Source: Ophiostoma sp. CBS 140.51 (Eukaryota > Ascomycota > Sordariomycetes > Ophiostomatales > Ophiostomataceae). Taken from it: a stretch of DNA of 64,000 bases. Position numbers and translations under genes: made by a program. This document shows positions 8,770 to 18,904 of this stretch, piece by piece; the first letter of the stretch is position 1, and the number at the start of each line of letters is the position of its first letter. The notes under the pieces are model-generated. The model searched no databases, was not told the DNA's origin, and worked only from the letters and a program-made list of their open reading frames with translations. Where the stretch lies: assembly GCA_029298735.1 (NCBI GenBank), contig JANSLP010000106.1, positions 1 to 64,000 of the forward strand, written 5' to 3'.

Positions 8770-9375
8770 TCAAAGTGCAGACCTTCCCCTCTCGAACAGT
8801 GAACACACTGAACCTTCACGGTGCCTAAATGATAGTGCCGTTCGCCACGTGTTGACCGCAGGGAGTGACTCCATCATCTCTGGGGACAGGCCGGTCCGCA
8901 AAATCGGTCCATGTAGATGACTCTGCCATTGGACAGAGGTTGGCGGTGCATCGGGACCAAAGTCTTGCCAAACAATCACTCGCAGCCGGCCAGTCTTGGC
9001 ATCCGTAGATACGGAAAAGTCGGTGGCGCAGTGGTCGCAGCTCGACATCACAAAGTGCTCCGGGTTTTCTATTTCTGTGTCGCTATTTTCTGGGTCACTG
9101 TGGCGCTCGGGTGTGTATGTAACAAACCGATTCCACCGCGCACTGGAAACGGAACGGCGCGTCGACGTAGCGAAGTCCCCTTGGTGTTACCTTGTTGCGG
9201 TTGATGGTATAGGGGCGGTTGTTGTCAACGTCGTAGTACTCACTGTACGGATAATCTTGATCGCCTTCTCCTCTGAATGGGTAGGATGGGCTGTTGATGC
9301 CAAAGAAGCCCGAGCCTGAGCCGGCGCCGGAGCCTCAGCCCCAGCTCCAACCCCAACCTCAACCCCTGGCCGTGC
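8770..9375 (-). pseudogene. C-terminal fragment of an F-box-like family gene (copy A), frameshifted
   Basis: The last 93 codons (9051 down to 8770) encode MSSCDHCATDFSV...RVIVWQDFGPDAPP and end in FERGRSAL. They match the end of the copy at 15.3-16.8 kb (CRCCLTDYSLQV, VVQDFGPEVP, CNKGKSAC). Both resemble the C-terminal zinc-knuckle-like block common in fungal F-box-like proteins (C-X2-C-X-TD-F/Y followed by a W/V-X-DFG motif). Upstream, another frame continues the homology (VTPRGLRYVDAPFRF), and it needs a +1 shift near 9113 to join. A Gly-rich section (about 9290-9350) precedes this. An in-frame TGA and the absence of the N-terminal half show that the gene is broken. CACGTG at 8847 lies inside it. 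Confidence 0.65.
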
Positions 9376-10075
9376 GAATATTCCGCTTTCCATACTCTAC
9401 GTGTCAACATGTATAGAAGTGAAGAAGAGAATCTATGTGGTCAAAGATCTATTGCAACTTGAAGGTCTTTGGGCTTTCCAAAGTATGGTCTTTTGACGAG
9501 ATTCTCTTCCATCTCCAAAGTGCCAGACGATACTGAGGAGTTGGCCTCGACCGGCCTTGTCTGTTACTAATCTGAGCATCGGACCTCTGAGTCTAAAAGA
9601 CCAACAAAAAGACCCACAGAATATCGATCAATATGACATTCGATACTTTACACAGACAGATCATTGAAAGTTTCTCGTCCTTCTCAGTTCTAGACGATGC
9701 GGTTGTAGGGTTGTCGTTGTCTCGTGTAAGTGCCAACGACGATCACGTGTGTGTGCCGAATCGCGCCTTGGTTTTGATGCAGAGATCACGTGCAAAACCA
9801 TCCCCCGCCCTTTCTCCATTTGGGTCAGTGTAAAAATAGTTGGTCTTGGCACGGCAAGGCAGGCGGCCCGCTCTTAGGGCTTCGGGTTCTGCTAATTGGG
9901 ACGCCTTAAACTTGGCGATGATGCACGTCAGTTGCATGTACATTGTTTTAGATTTATCAGTTCTGTTCGACATTGCTTCTCGACTCTATTTCACACTATT
10001 GTTTCTCTCTTCTTTTTACGTCTACCTCATACACCAATCATACGGCATGGCGTAACATCTTCCCTCCTAGCTTTT
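9376..10075. other. Intergenic with twin GATCACGTG boxes
   Basis: Downstream of the Git1-like transporter gene. Two copies of GATCACGTG lie at 9741-9749 and 9784-9792, 43 bp apart. No gene is read away from them within the window. No coding sequence recognised. Confidence 0.5.
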
Positions 10076-11701
10076 TTACATCTCATGCGCCAGAGCGCGC
10101 AGGTCCTCCTCGCCCATCTCGCCGTCCCAGCCGTGCTCAATCAGGTACTGGCGGAACTTTTCGTCATTGATGGACAGGTCCTCGCCCGTAATGTCGGGAA
10201 CAAAGAAATACGTGACCAGCATGCCGGCGACACCGCAAATAGCAGCCACAATAAATGTCCAGCGCTTGCCCAGGTTGTTCTGGATGGGCGTAAAGGCCTC
10301 GGTACCGACAGCAGCACCCGTCTTGCCGAGGGCGGCACTGATACCGTAGCACGTACCACGGACAGCGGTGGCGTAGCTCTCAGAGGACAGTAGACCGAGC
10401 ATGTCGCCGGGACCCAGGTTGCCAAAGGACATCATGAGGCCGTAGAAGACGATAAAGAGGGGCAGAATCTTGGTAATCTTGTCGTAGGCACAGCCTATGA
10501 TCAGACCAAAGACGAGGTAGCCCGAGAAGCCGAGAATCATTGTGTTCTTGCGGCCAATGCGGTCACAGAGGTAGGCGCCTGCGAAAACACCGGGCAAGGC
10601 AACGACGCCCAGCAGCAGATCCCACTCGGCCGTCTTGAGGATTGAGTTGCCGGACGACGGCACGACGGAGGCAATGATCAATCCAGAGAAGACACCATTT
10701 GGAAACGTGATAAAATCGTATAAGAACCACGCGCCACACGTTCCAATCAACGTCTTCCAGTAGTAGCGCAGCACCAGCTTGTAGGGCACACGCTTCTTGA
10801 TGGCACCGCGGCGGTACAGCTTGGAGTTGAGCATCTTGAGACGGAAGTAAAAGACGGACAGCGGGAAGATAACACCAATGCCCATGCATACGCGCCAGAC
10901 GGTCGACAGATGGTTGGTGCCGGCGGCCGAGAGCACAATCATAAAGACGATAATGGCCAGCGGGCCACCAAACGACAAGGGCAGGTTGGTCACCAGAATA
11001 AAAATGGGACCGCGCTGCTTGGGCGTGTGCTCGTTGGCGGCTTCCGAGGCCGACGTGCTTGACGCCGGGTACTCGCCGCCCGTGCCGAAACCGACAATAC
11101 CGCGCGAAACCGTCAGCATCCAGAACATGCCTAGGGTGGTGACACCATGCGAGGCCGTGGCCAGGATACCACCCAGCACAATCATGAGCGTGGTGACGAT
11201 AATGGCCGTCTTGCGGCCCATGTAGTCGCAGGTAAGGCCGACGACGACCTGGCCGAGAATCTCGCCTACCAACAAAGCGTTGGAGACCTGGGTGCTGACG
11301 GCCGAGGTGTAGACGGTAGGGTACTCCTTCTTGAAGAGGACGTTGCACATGGTCATCAAGTTGTTTTGGTAGCCGTCCGAAATCAAAGCCGCGCCGGCGC
11401 AGATCTACACGGTGCGTTAGTAGGTTAGAATGTACGGGGTGACTCCAAACGGGCGCGTGAACCCAAGGGCGGGCACCCTCCAGTCCCCGGTGGAAGCATG
11501 GACTTTGAAATAACATACAATAGTGAACAAATCCGAAATGGACTGCTTCTTCTCCGAGACGGGCTGGGCCACAGGGCCAATTTCGCCGCCGGACTTTTCG
11601 TTGGCTGCATCGACAACAGCGCCATCGTGGGCGTGGGCGACCTGCTTCTCGTCAGAGCTGACCTGCTCGAGGCTGCTGCTGGCAGGGGCGATTTCTGCCA
11701 T
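10076..11701 (-). CDS. Major facilitator transporter, Git1-type glycerophosphodiester/phosphate:H+ symporter
   Basis: Two exons: 11701-11519 and 11404-10076. The 114-bp intron (11518-11405, GTATGT...CTAAC...TAG) is phase 0, so DLFTI joins ICAGAALISDGYQNNLM. The product has 503 residues. The first 55 residues form a hydrophilic cytosolic tail, followed by about 12 membrane segments. MFS loop motif DYMGRKTAI lies between TM2 and TM3, GFGTGGEYPASSTSASE is in TM4, and the second-half repeat DRIGRKNTM is present. The GGEYP version of the TM4 motif fits yeast Git1-type glycerophosphoinositol/glycerophosphocholine carriers better than Pho84 (GGDYP). Expected role: proton-coupled uptake of glycerophosphodiesters or phosphate at the plasma membrane. 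Exact substrate is not determinable. CACGTG boxes about 1 kb upstream would suit phosphate control. Confidence 0.88.
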
Positions 11702-12570
11702 GGTGGGGGGTTGGCGAGGTGGTCGTGAAAGTGAAGTGTGTTACAGAGGGAGAGGGAAGAGAAGAAAGACAAAAGAGACGGCCAAAAAAAAAAAAAGAGA
11801 GAGAGAATGACGGGGACACGATGGATAAAGTACTCTGACGATCAACGGAAGCACGTTTCCTTGCCTTGCCTTCTTGCCTGCCGCTGAGAGCTTCGTCCTT
11901 CCAGAAGAGGAGAAGGGGACTGAGACTGGAGACTGGGGAGACCTGCACGAGTCGTCGTGTGTTCGGCCTTCGTCCTTCGTGGGTTTTTTTGTCCTTCGAT
12001 TTTCCCCGTCGTGTAGCGTAGGGGCACATATTGAAAAATAAAGGTTGATGTACAACATTGGCCCAATCTGGCAACTCCTTTTGCAAGTCCCATCGATCCC
12101 TTCCTCTTTGCTGTCTAGCGTGGACTGCACGGTATCATTTTAGACAACCGACGACTTGGAGCGGCCTTGTGCGGGTTTTGTAGCGGCTTTCCAAACGATC
12201 CAGACTTTTCTTTGGCGGGGATTCGAGGGGTTGGGTTCCTGTCCAGGACTCCTATTTGGGGTTGGTTGTTTACCGCGGTTTTGTCTGTTTTCTGTGCAGC
12301 CCCCCCTCGCCCTTCGCTTGCCTCGCTTGTCTCCTATCTCATTTCCTATCTCTCTTAATTTATGCTTGTCTGCTCGTTATCCCTCATCCCAAGGTTGTGA
12401 GCGGCTGTTTATGCGGCGAGTTTTGCGCTCCTGACTTTTCCTTGCTTTCCTCGCCGTCATACATGCGTTGTCAAAGTTGTCTTGTGCGTAGAGGCTGCCC
12501 TAATCCCCGCCCCAAAATAAAGATGTCTGTTGGTGCACGAGCTGAAGTACAAGTACGAACTACATACGCA

Positions 12571-12584
12571 CTCCGCGTACGGAG
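12571..12584. promoter_or_regulatory. CCG-N4-CGG inverted repeat, candidate Zn2Cys6 factor site
   Basis: CTCCGCGTACGGAG is an inverted repeat whose core is CCG-CGTA-CGG. Fungal binuclear zinc-cluster regulators bind CGG half-sites in this kind of arrangement. It lies 870 bp upstream of the Git1-like start. Function is inferred. Confidence 0.35.
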
Positions 12585-12678
12585 TACGGCACAAGGTGAA
12601 GGTAACAAAGTTTCGATAATTCCATTTCGTCTTCGTCTTCGTCCTTTTTCCATCTTCGACTCTCATTTCACACCTGTC

Positions 12679-12715
12679 CACGTGGGCAATCCCTGGTCCC
12701 CAGGGACCCCACGTG
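12679..12715. promoter_or_regulatory. Inverted repeat carrying a CACGTG box in each arm
   Basis: Two perfect CACGTG E-boxes (12679-12684 and 12710-12715) flank a second inverted repeat, CCCTGG-tcc-CCAGGG. The whole segment therefore reads nearly the same on both strands. CACGTG is the core site of bHLH regulators, including the phosphate regulators Pho4 (yeast) and NUC-1 (Neurospora). It lies about 980 bp upstream of the Git1-like transporter. Regulation is inferred. Confidence 0.45.
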
Positions 12716-15258
12716 AAGATCTTCTCGCGTGTAGTTGCGTAGTTGCGTGTAAAAGAAGTGGGAAAGGCTGTCGTTAGGGTGCACTCGGTGTCGATACGAG
12801 AGGACTTTTTTTGTCGCTTGTTTGATTTTCTGGCATGATTCACCTTCTCCGTGAACTTGTTATTCCCAGAGACGGCTGTAAGAACGAACAGACAAAAATC
12901 ACCGGGTTGCATTTGCAGTGGAGTCGGAGCAACAACGTCGGCAGACAGAGAGAGTCCTTCACACCAATCGCCCTAGCCTTGGATGCCAAAAGTCGCAAGA
13001 ACCCGCACCCACGCCAAGTAAGCCAGTTTCGTTCCAAGACCGGCACACGTGCACCATCAACAACCACTATCTCACATCAACGGCAGCCACCAAAAGCTTG
13101 TTTTCGCCTTTTCTTGGCAAAAATTCCCGAAGCACTTGAAAGCTTGGCCAGCCTCGTAGATTTTTTTATGAGTTTTCTTTTTCCAACGGTTGATATGCCG
13201 CGTGGCAGTGGCTCCTTTTCTATTCTTTTCCTTTTCTTTTTCCCAACGGCGTCGAAGGATTGTGGGTTCTTGCGTGAGATGTGCTTCCAAGGTAAAGGAC
13301 AGACGAGAAGAGACGGGTAAAACGGGAAACGAGCTGCGACTTACACGAGAGGAAATACTGAAATGGACTAAAGGGGAAATTATTGAAGAATAAAAAAAGA
13401 CAATCGTCTCACATGGCAGAGATGGAAATGAAGTGGTTGTTGAAAGAAGAGATATATGAAAATGATAGAATAGCTGAATTGGCATAGTACTCACAACCGA
13501 GAGAAGGAATAAACCTAAGTTTGTTTTCTTTTTGTCACTTAGCTTCGCAGTGTATTTATTATGTTCCTTATTTTCTTAAAAAAAGTGTAGCGAGATATAT
13601 AACATGATAGACAACTTTTTTTTTCTTTAAAAACAATCCCAAAACACATCAAAATTGTTCTCACTTGAACGTTTCTTAAAACTAGTAGGAGCTATCATTG
13701 GCCATATAAGGCTGTAACTACTTTTCACAGAGTCTTTTAAACATGACCAGGTGTGAATACAGATCTCTCAGGGCCACGGTGAAGTCATCTCAATTCTATA
13801 TAATACTGCATGATGCTCCGTCCATACCACGTGGAAGGATCGTCGCCGCAAGCATGGCTTGCATGAGGCCGCAATCTACAAGTATGCATGGATGATACTG
13901 CACAGACACCCCAGTTTGCCTGTGAAGGAAAGACCTTCCACCAAAAAAGTCCAACATGCCATAAGGGGCCTCTTTGACCCTCTTTGTTGTAAAGTCTTTC
14001 GTGATATAAACTTTCCACGCCGAAACAAATGTTGTTTACAGTGTCCAACCAGCAGAATCGTTGTACGTTCCCAGACCAAGGCAGATGCGAACAGCCTCTT
14101 CCGTGCTAGCAAGTCTCCTACAAGAATAGCAGTCATACTTTGCTAGTCGTAGTAGAGGCATTAGTGAGGCTCCCTTGACGGTCGAAGGTAGTGGCCAAGG
14201 ATAGGGGTGAGGACGAGGATAACTGCAGCGATGCCTCTGAATCTGCTCTAGCTGCCTATTTCTTGGGCTTGGTCTTGGTCTTGGCCTTTGGGCAAGAAGA
14301 TGCCAGAAACATTGTGTTTGCATGGCCGATGAATGTTGCCTCTCAAAGAGACAATGAACCTTAAAAGAATAATAAAAGTAGATATGATACGGCATTAGAT
14401 TCTATTCTACTTTTCTTTTGGAAAAAAGATTTGTTAAACATCTGCTAGATTTATACATAATATGATGGGGCCACCCACGAGATCGATACCCATCTAAATA
14501 TTTGAAAATTATCTAGTAGAGTCTTAATGACAACACCAAAATGACAGCCAGTGTATGTACTGCTAACGAGCACACCCCATTTCTAGTATCGTGACAGATG
14601 TTGGCTGGACATGTAAGAACAATAACTACGTCAGATCCCATGTGAAACGACATGAAATACAAAACACGTTTTACTCTCTTGAACACAGAGTTATTTTTGT
14701 CTTTTTTAAGACTACCCGAGATGAGGTTCCTATGCCGTTTTGTCATGTAATTAAGTGGTGAATTTCTTCTTTTTGGCAGTTCCATGGAGCATCGTTGCAT
14801 AATATTCAACCTCAAACACCACGAAGCAATAATACCTGCAACAGGACAAAAAACGATGCCTTTTTCATTCTCTATTTGGTCGCGTTGAAGACTGATATGT
14901 CATGTTTTGTACTTGCCTGTTTGTACGCATATGAGACTTTTGGACTCTGTTCTTTACAGCTAAAATCATCAGTCAGTCACCTTATTAATAAATTTACAGT
15001 TGAAAATACATGACCACAAAAAAAGTAGCCGCTATCCTCTCGCCACCATGTTGTTGTTTGTGAATCTTATATTTCAGAACCATATATACTGGTGGAAAGA
15101 TAGCGTTAAAACTTCTATTTTATGTACTTTATTTATGCCCAAGAACCAACGAAACTTTGTTGACCCCTTACTGCAAACGGTATATCTTTTCTTTCTCACT
15201 TTACTTTGTCCTCCTTCAACAAACCCGACATTTGAAACTATACATCCATCAGTTCACA

Positions 15259-16836
15259 ATGTCTTCCAACGAATCCAACCAAGTAAACTATCCATTGGTT
15301 CTGGAGCTGCAGCTCCAACCGCAGCAGTCACCCTCGACGGCTAGTCCGCAGCAGAGAAAACCCACCGCCATGGCCCTCGCCCTCTTTATATGGACCATCC
15401 ACAGTAACATTTTCAACAGGGAGAGCCTATTGAACCTGGTGAATCTCGCACTCACATGCAGCGATGTACGGTCAGCGTTAAAGGGCGTGGCCGACATGCC
15501 ATCGCTGCGCAAAAATTCTGAGAGAGCCGGGCGTCGTTGCGAATTTATTCATGTTCTCTGGTCCATGGCTTGCGACATACTAGACCACTACGTCTGTGAG
15601 CACTGTCTGCATCTTCACCGTGCCCATGATGACGAAGGACACGCCCAAGATGTCGCCCTTGTTGAGAAGGTGTCCCGGCAAAAGACACGGGGGGACAACA
15701 ATACACTCATGTGCCCCAAACTGTGGTGGGCCGACCCTCATGCAGCCCTCGCACCACCATGTCGTCGTCAAAGTGCCAAACTAAACAGCGGGACAGAATA
15801 CAAGAACGAATACGAGCCAAAGATGGTGTTTCCCATGACATATGCACAAACGCTTGCGTCAGAGAGCAAGAAACATCTACACACATTCACCGGGGCCTTG
15901 TCCCCCGTGACAAAGCGGGCACCTCTGGCTGGCCTGGCACACCGGATGTGCAGCGTTTACTGAAACGTGTGCGTATACTTAATGAAAGAGAGAAGAAATA
16001 GGACGGGGCCGACACAGATGGAGGACTGGAAGCATTGTAGACACAAATCGAGACGGCTCTGCAGCCCATTTTGGCCGAGGTGCCGTGGGTCCCGCGCCTG
16101 CACGAGCGTTCTTCGTATTTGAACCCGAAAATCAAGTACCGGTTTGAGCCGCGCGTCATCGTCGTGGGCAAGGACAACAAGACTTTATTTGATTGTCCCG
16201 TGGATGAAGCTGATGTCGGGACGCTGCATTTTTAGATGAAGACGGTCGTTGAGTTTTCACACGAAGCAGGCCACGACTTGGAGCTGGCCATTTGCCTGCA
16301 CCAGCTGGTCAACCATCATCACTGGCCGATGTGGGAGCACGACTGAGTCGAGATCATGGACGGTTGGGGCCCGAATATCTACCAGCAGAACTGGAATTCC
16401 TGGCCCTTTGATGGCCCCACCGACCGCGCCGGGTTGAGAATAAATGCCCTCACCCTGGTGCCGCACCGTTTCCGCGCGCACAGCGAAGTCGGGTGCCTTG
16501 TCGATACTTACAGACTCGACCGACACAAGCCTGCATCCGGAACATGCTGGCCGCTTTTCAGGCACGTATGACGGGCTGTGCAGATGCTGCTTGACGGACT
16601 ATTCTTTGCAAGTTGTCGACAAGGGCGTAATACAAATCACCGTCGTGCAAGACTTTGGTCCCGAGGTGCCCATGACGAGTGAGCTGTGGCAGATCCAGCT
16701 TCCAGGGTACTTTCTGCAGGCCGAGTCGGAGGAGACAAGCGGGCCATATAGCGAGCCGAATACGTGGAAGTCGGGACCCAGGTTGTTTAATGTAGATTTG
16801 CAAAGTCTTTGTAACAAGGGAAAGTCTGCGTGTTGA
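15259..16836 (+). pseudogene. F-box-like family gene (copy B), disabled by stops and frameshifts
   Basis: The ATG at 15259 opens a frame of 234 codons. A Gln/Pro-rich start is followed by an F-box-like helical stretch (SLLNLVNLALTCSDVRSALKG) and a DHYVCEHCLHLHRAHDDEG C-X2-C-X2-H motif. After about residue 190 the frame stops matching. Homologous pieces then continue in other frames: EVPWVPRLHERSSY near 16080, a stop at 16233 before MKTVVEF, a stop at 16344 after MWEHD, then CRCCLTDYSLQV, VVQDFGPEVP and the terminal CNKGKSAC ending at 16836. The order of motifs matches copies A, C and D. At least two in-frame stops and two or more shifts make a working protein unlikely, though a truncated N-terminal product is possible. 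The family may be substrate adaptors, but no Skp1 contact is proven. Confidence 0.7.
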
Positions 16837-17357
16837 AGAGTTTATATCGACGATACAATCTGTTGTAATTAGTCGTGAGAAACTGGACATTGTCGCAGCA
16901 TGATTGTTTCAGAAAAGTATAAAGATTAATAAAGTAGATTAACCACAGATAGTTGGTAAAATGAAAAAGAATGAAATGATGTTAGATTGAGTATTTGCCA
17001 ACGTCTAGCATTGCGATGTAGGTTGAGAACAGAAGGAAAGTGGCGGTGGTTCGTTCTTTCCACACAGAGCAGCTTTCCTGATTGGGAAATCATGAAAACA
17101 TAGACACAATCCTCGATTGCGCCTTCCACCTAAAAAAAAATAAATATTTGAAAAGGAAGGAACGATCTTGTAAAATCTGATAAGGTCAATAATATGTAAC
17201 TCCTCCATCTTCTCTAATTTTGTGCAACCCCCTTTCACCTCTCTCTCTACACCCATTTTCGCTCCTTTTCCCATCTCCATCTCCCATTAGCCATCCAAAC
17301 AACACAAACCATAGATATTCTCACACTGGCCATTTCCACCAAAAACAGCAATTGACA
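16837..17357. other. Intergenic, AT-rich, no gene seen
   Basis: Follows the broken F-box-like gene. The stretch 17215-17330 is pyrimidine-rich and ends close to the ATG of the tentative small gene at 17358, as expected of a fungal 5' leader. Confidence 0.45.
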
Positions 17358-17777
17358 ATGACACAAAAACAGCGGCGAACACAAACTTCAGTACAATATA
17401 TGAAAATGTTCGATTATCGTCAACAGAAGAAGCAGATGGAAATGCAACTCGTGGCCAACAGGGGAGGTATGCAACGACTTGTTTAATGCTTTGTCTTTTC
17501 CGTCCTTTCGCTAATATCTACCCCGTCCCGAGTATGATGTACGACTACGCCCTGTGACATGTCAATGCATGTGTAGGTGGTGCAGCGCGTGCATCGCGTT
17601 CTGCGATTGTTGGTAGCTATTGCGATTGCAGGATTAGTCACAAAGACCGAGGCCGGTGGCCTAATTGGGCAGGTCCAGCAAGCCAAGCACATCCTCAAGA
17701 TGGCACCATGGAGCATTGTCGACCCGACGCGAAATTGGATCCATCGAAATCGCAAAGTGACTCATGAAGAGTGTTGA
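17358..17777 (+). other. Tentative small two-exon gene upstream of the PhzF-family gene
   Basis: An ATG at 17358 after GACA opens 42 codons rich in Gln, Lys and Met (MTQKQRRTQTSVQYM). A GTATGC donor-like site lies at 17467 and a TAG acceptor-like site at 17574-17576. Beyond it a frame reads VLRLLVAIAIAGLVTKTEAG and ends at 17777. The donor as drawn (phase 1) does not join that frame; it joins the neighbouring one, which is also open. I therefore cannot give a consistent model. No homologue recognised. It could equally be leader of the next gene or chance. Confidence 0.2.
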
Positions 17778-17887
17778 TAAAGACGACGTCCCCAAACATC
17801 CTCGTCATTTTTTTCTCTCTCTTTTCCCAACATCCACAGGTGGTCAATTCGAACATCACCAAATCACACCCTCACCAACTGCCCACT

Positions 17888-18904
17888 ATGTCGACGTCGA
17901 CCCCACTTGAGCTGTCGTTTGTGACGCTGGACGTCTTCACGACCAAGCGCTTCGAGGGTAACCCCCTCGCGGTCGTGCACGTTCCTGCCGGCGTGACGCT
18001 GGAGCAGGAGACGAAGCAGATTGTTGCACGCGAGTTCAACTTTTCCGAGACGGTTTTCCTGCACGAGACTACGGGGAACGAGCACTCAGTCGACATTTTC
18101 ACCACGGACCGCGAGCTGCCGTTTGCCGGGCACCCCACGATTGGCACGGCGAGCCACGTTTTGGGAAGAAGCAAGCAGGCCACGAGCGGCAGCGAGGACA
18201 AGAACACAGCACTCCTGGTTAAAGCCGGCCGCATCCCGATTGAACGTGTCGGTCCTTCCGGTCCCAGCGAGCCCCTCGTCGTCCGCGCGTCGGTACCCCA
18301 CGACGTCCACATCCACGCGGGCCATCTCCGCACCACACCCGGCATCGATGCTGTTAGAGAATCGGGTGCCATCGGCCACGGGAACCCCGCCACCGAGAAG
18401 GCCGAGCTCGATGCGCCCGTTGTCTCGATTGTCCGCGGTATGACCTTTGTGCTCGTACGCTTGGAGTCGCTCGAGCAGCTGGGCGCACTCAGCAACAGCG
18501 GCCGCGGGCTCGACTTTGATCTGCTGCCAGACCTGTTGGACAAGGGTCCCTGGGGACCGGAGGCGGGCGGGCATGTGAGCCGGTACTACTACGTGGTCAC
18601 TGATGAAAAAGAAGATGCTGTGAACATCCGGACACGCATGATTGGACTGCACGAAGAGGACCCGGCGACGGGCAGTGCGGCGTGCACGCTGACGAGCTAC
18701 CTGACGCTGCAGGCCCAGGCGGGCGAGGCTGCCAAGGGGGGCAAGTTGTTGCGGTACAATGTGACGCAGGGTGTGGAGATGGGCCGGCGCAGCGAGATTC
18801 TGGTGGAGGTGCAGAGCAAGGCGGACGGTGAGGGTGCCGGCATTGACGCCGTCTACCTGGGCGGCAGCGCCGTCGAAGTGACGCGGGGCACCATTCGTGT
18901 GTAG
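17888..18904 (+). CDS. PhzF-family (phenazine biosynthesis-like) isomerase
   Basis: Single exon, 338 residues, start at the ATG of MSTSTPLEL; the frame is open upstream only through a pyrimidine-rich leader. Family hallmarks: VFTTKRFEGNPLAVV at residues 16-30, FNFSETVFL with Glu54 as the expected catalytic acid/base, LPFAGHPTIGTA at 78-88, and near the C-terminus EEDPATGSAACTLTSYLTLQ. PhzF proteins are homologous to diaminopimelate epimerase and catalyse proton-shift isomerisation; most fungal members have no known substrate and are not linked to phenazines. Probably cytosolic, with no signal peptide. No biosynthetic partners sit beside it, so a phenazine pathway should not be inferred. Confidence 0.9.
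   Translation: MSTSTPLELSFVTLDVFTTKRFEGNPLAVVHVPAGVTLEQETKQIVAREFNFSETVFLHETTGNEHSVDIFTTDRELPFAGHPTIGTASHVLGRSKQATSGSEDKNTALLVKAGRIPIERVGPSGPSEPLVVRASVPHDVHIHAGHLRTTPGIDAVRESGAIGHGNPATEKAELDAPVVSIVRGMTFVLVRLESLEQLGALSNSGRGLDFDLLPDLLDKGPWGPEAGGHVSRYYYVVTDEKEDAVNIRTRMIGLHEEDPATGSAACTLTSYLTLQAQAGEAAKGGKLLRYNVTQGVEMGRRSEILVEVQSKADGEGAGIDAVYLGGSAVEVTRGTIRV

Larger units (their letters stand above)
11702..15258. other. 3.5-kb intergenic region, gene-free
   Basis: Upstream of the Git1-like gene and the broken F-box-like gene (copy B). The first 150 bp are the transporter's leader, with a poly-A tract at 11786-11798 on the + strand. Candidate regulatory sites at 12571-12584 and 12679-12715 are listed separately. 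From 13400 on the DNA is AT-rich, with T/A homopolymers near 13575 and 13616. The many short frames show no conserved product. Confidence 0.5.

Noticed and set aside
17888..18904. Phenazine biosynthesis cluster
   Set aside because: Only a PhzF-type enzyme is present, a widespread family; no other phenazine genes nearby.
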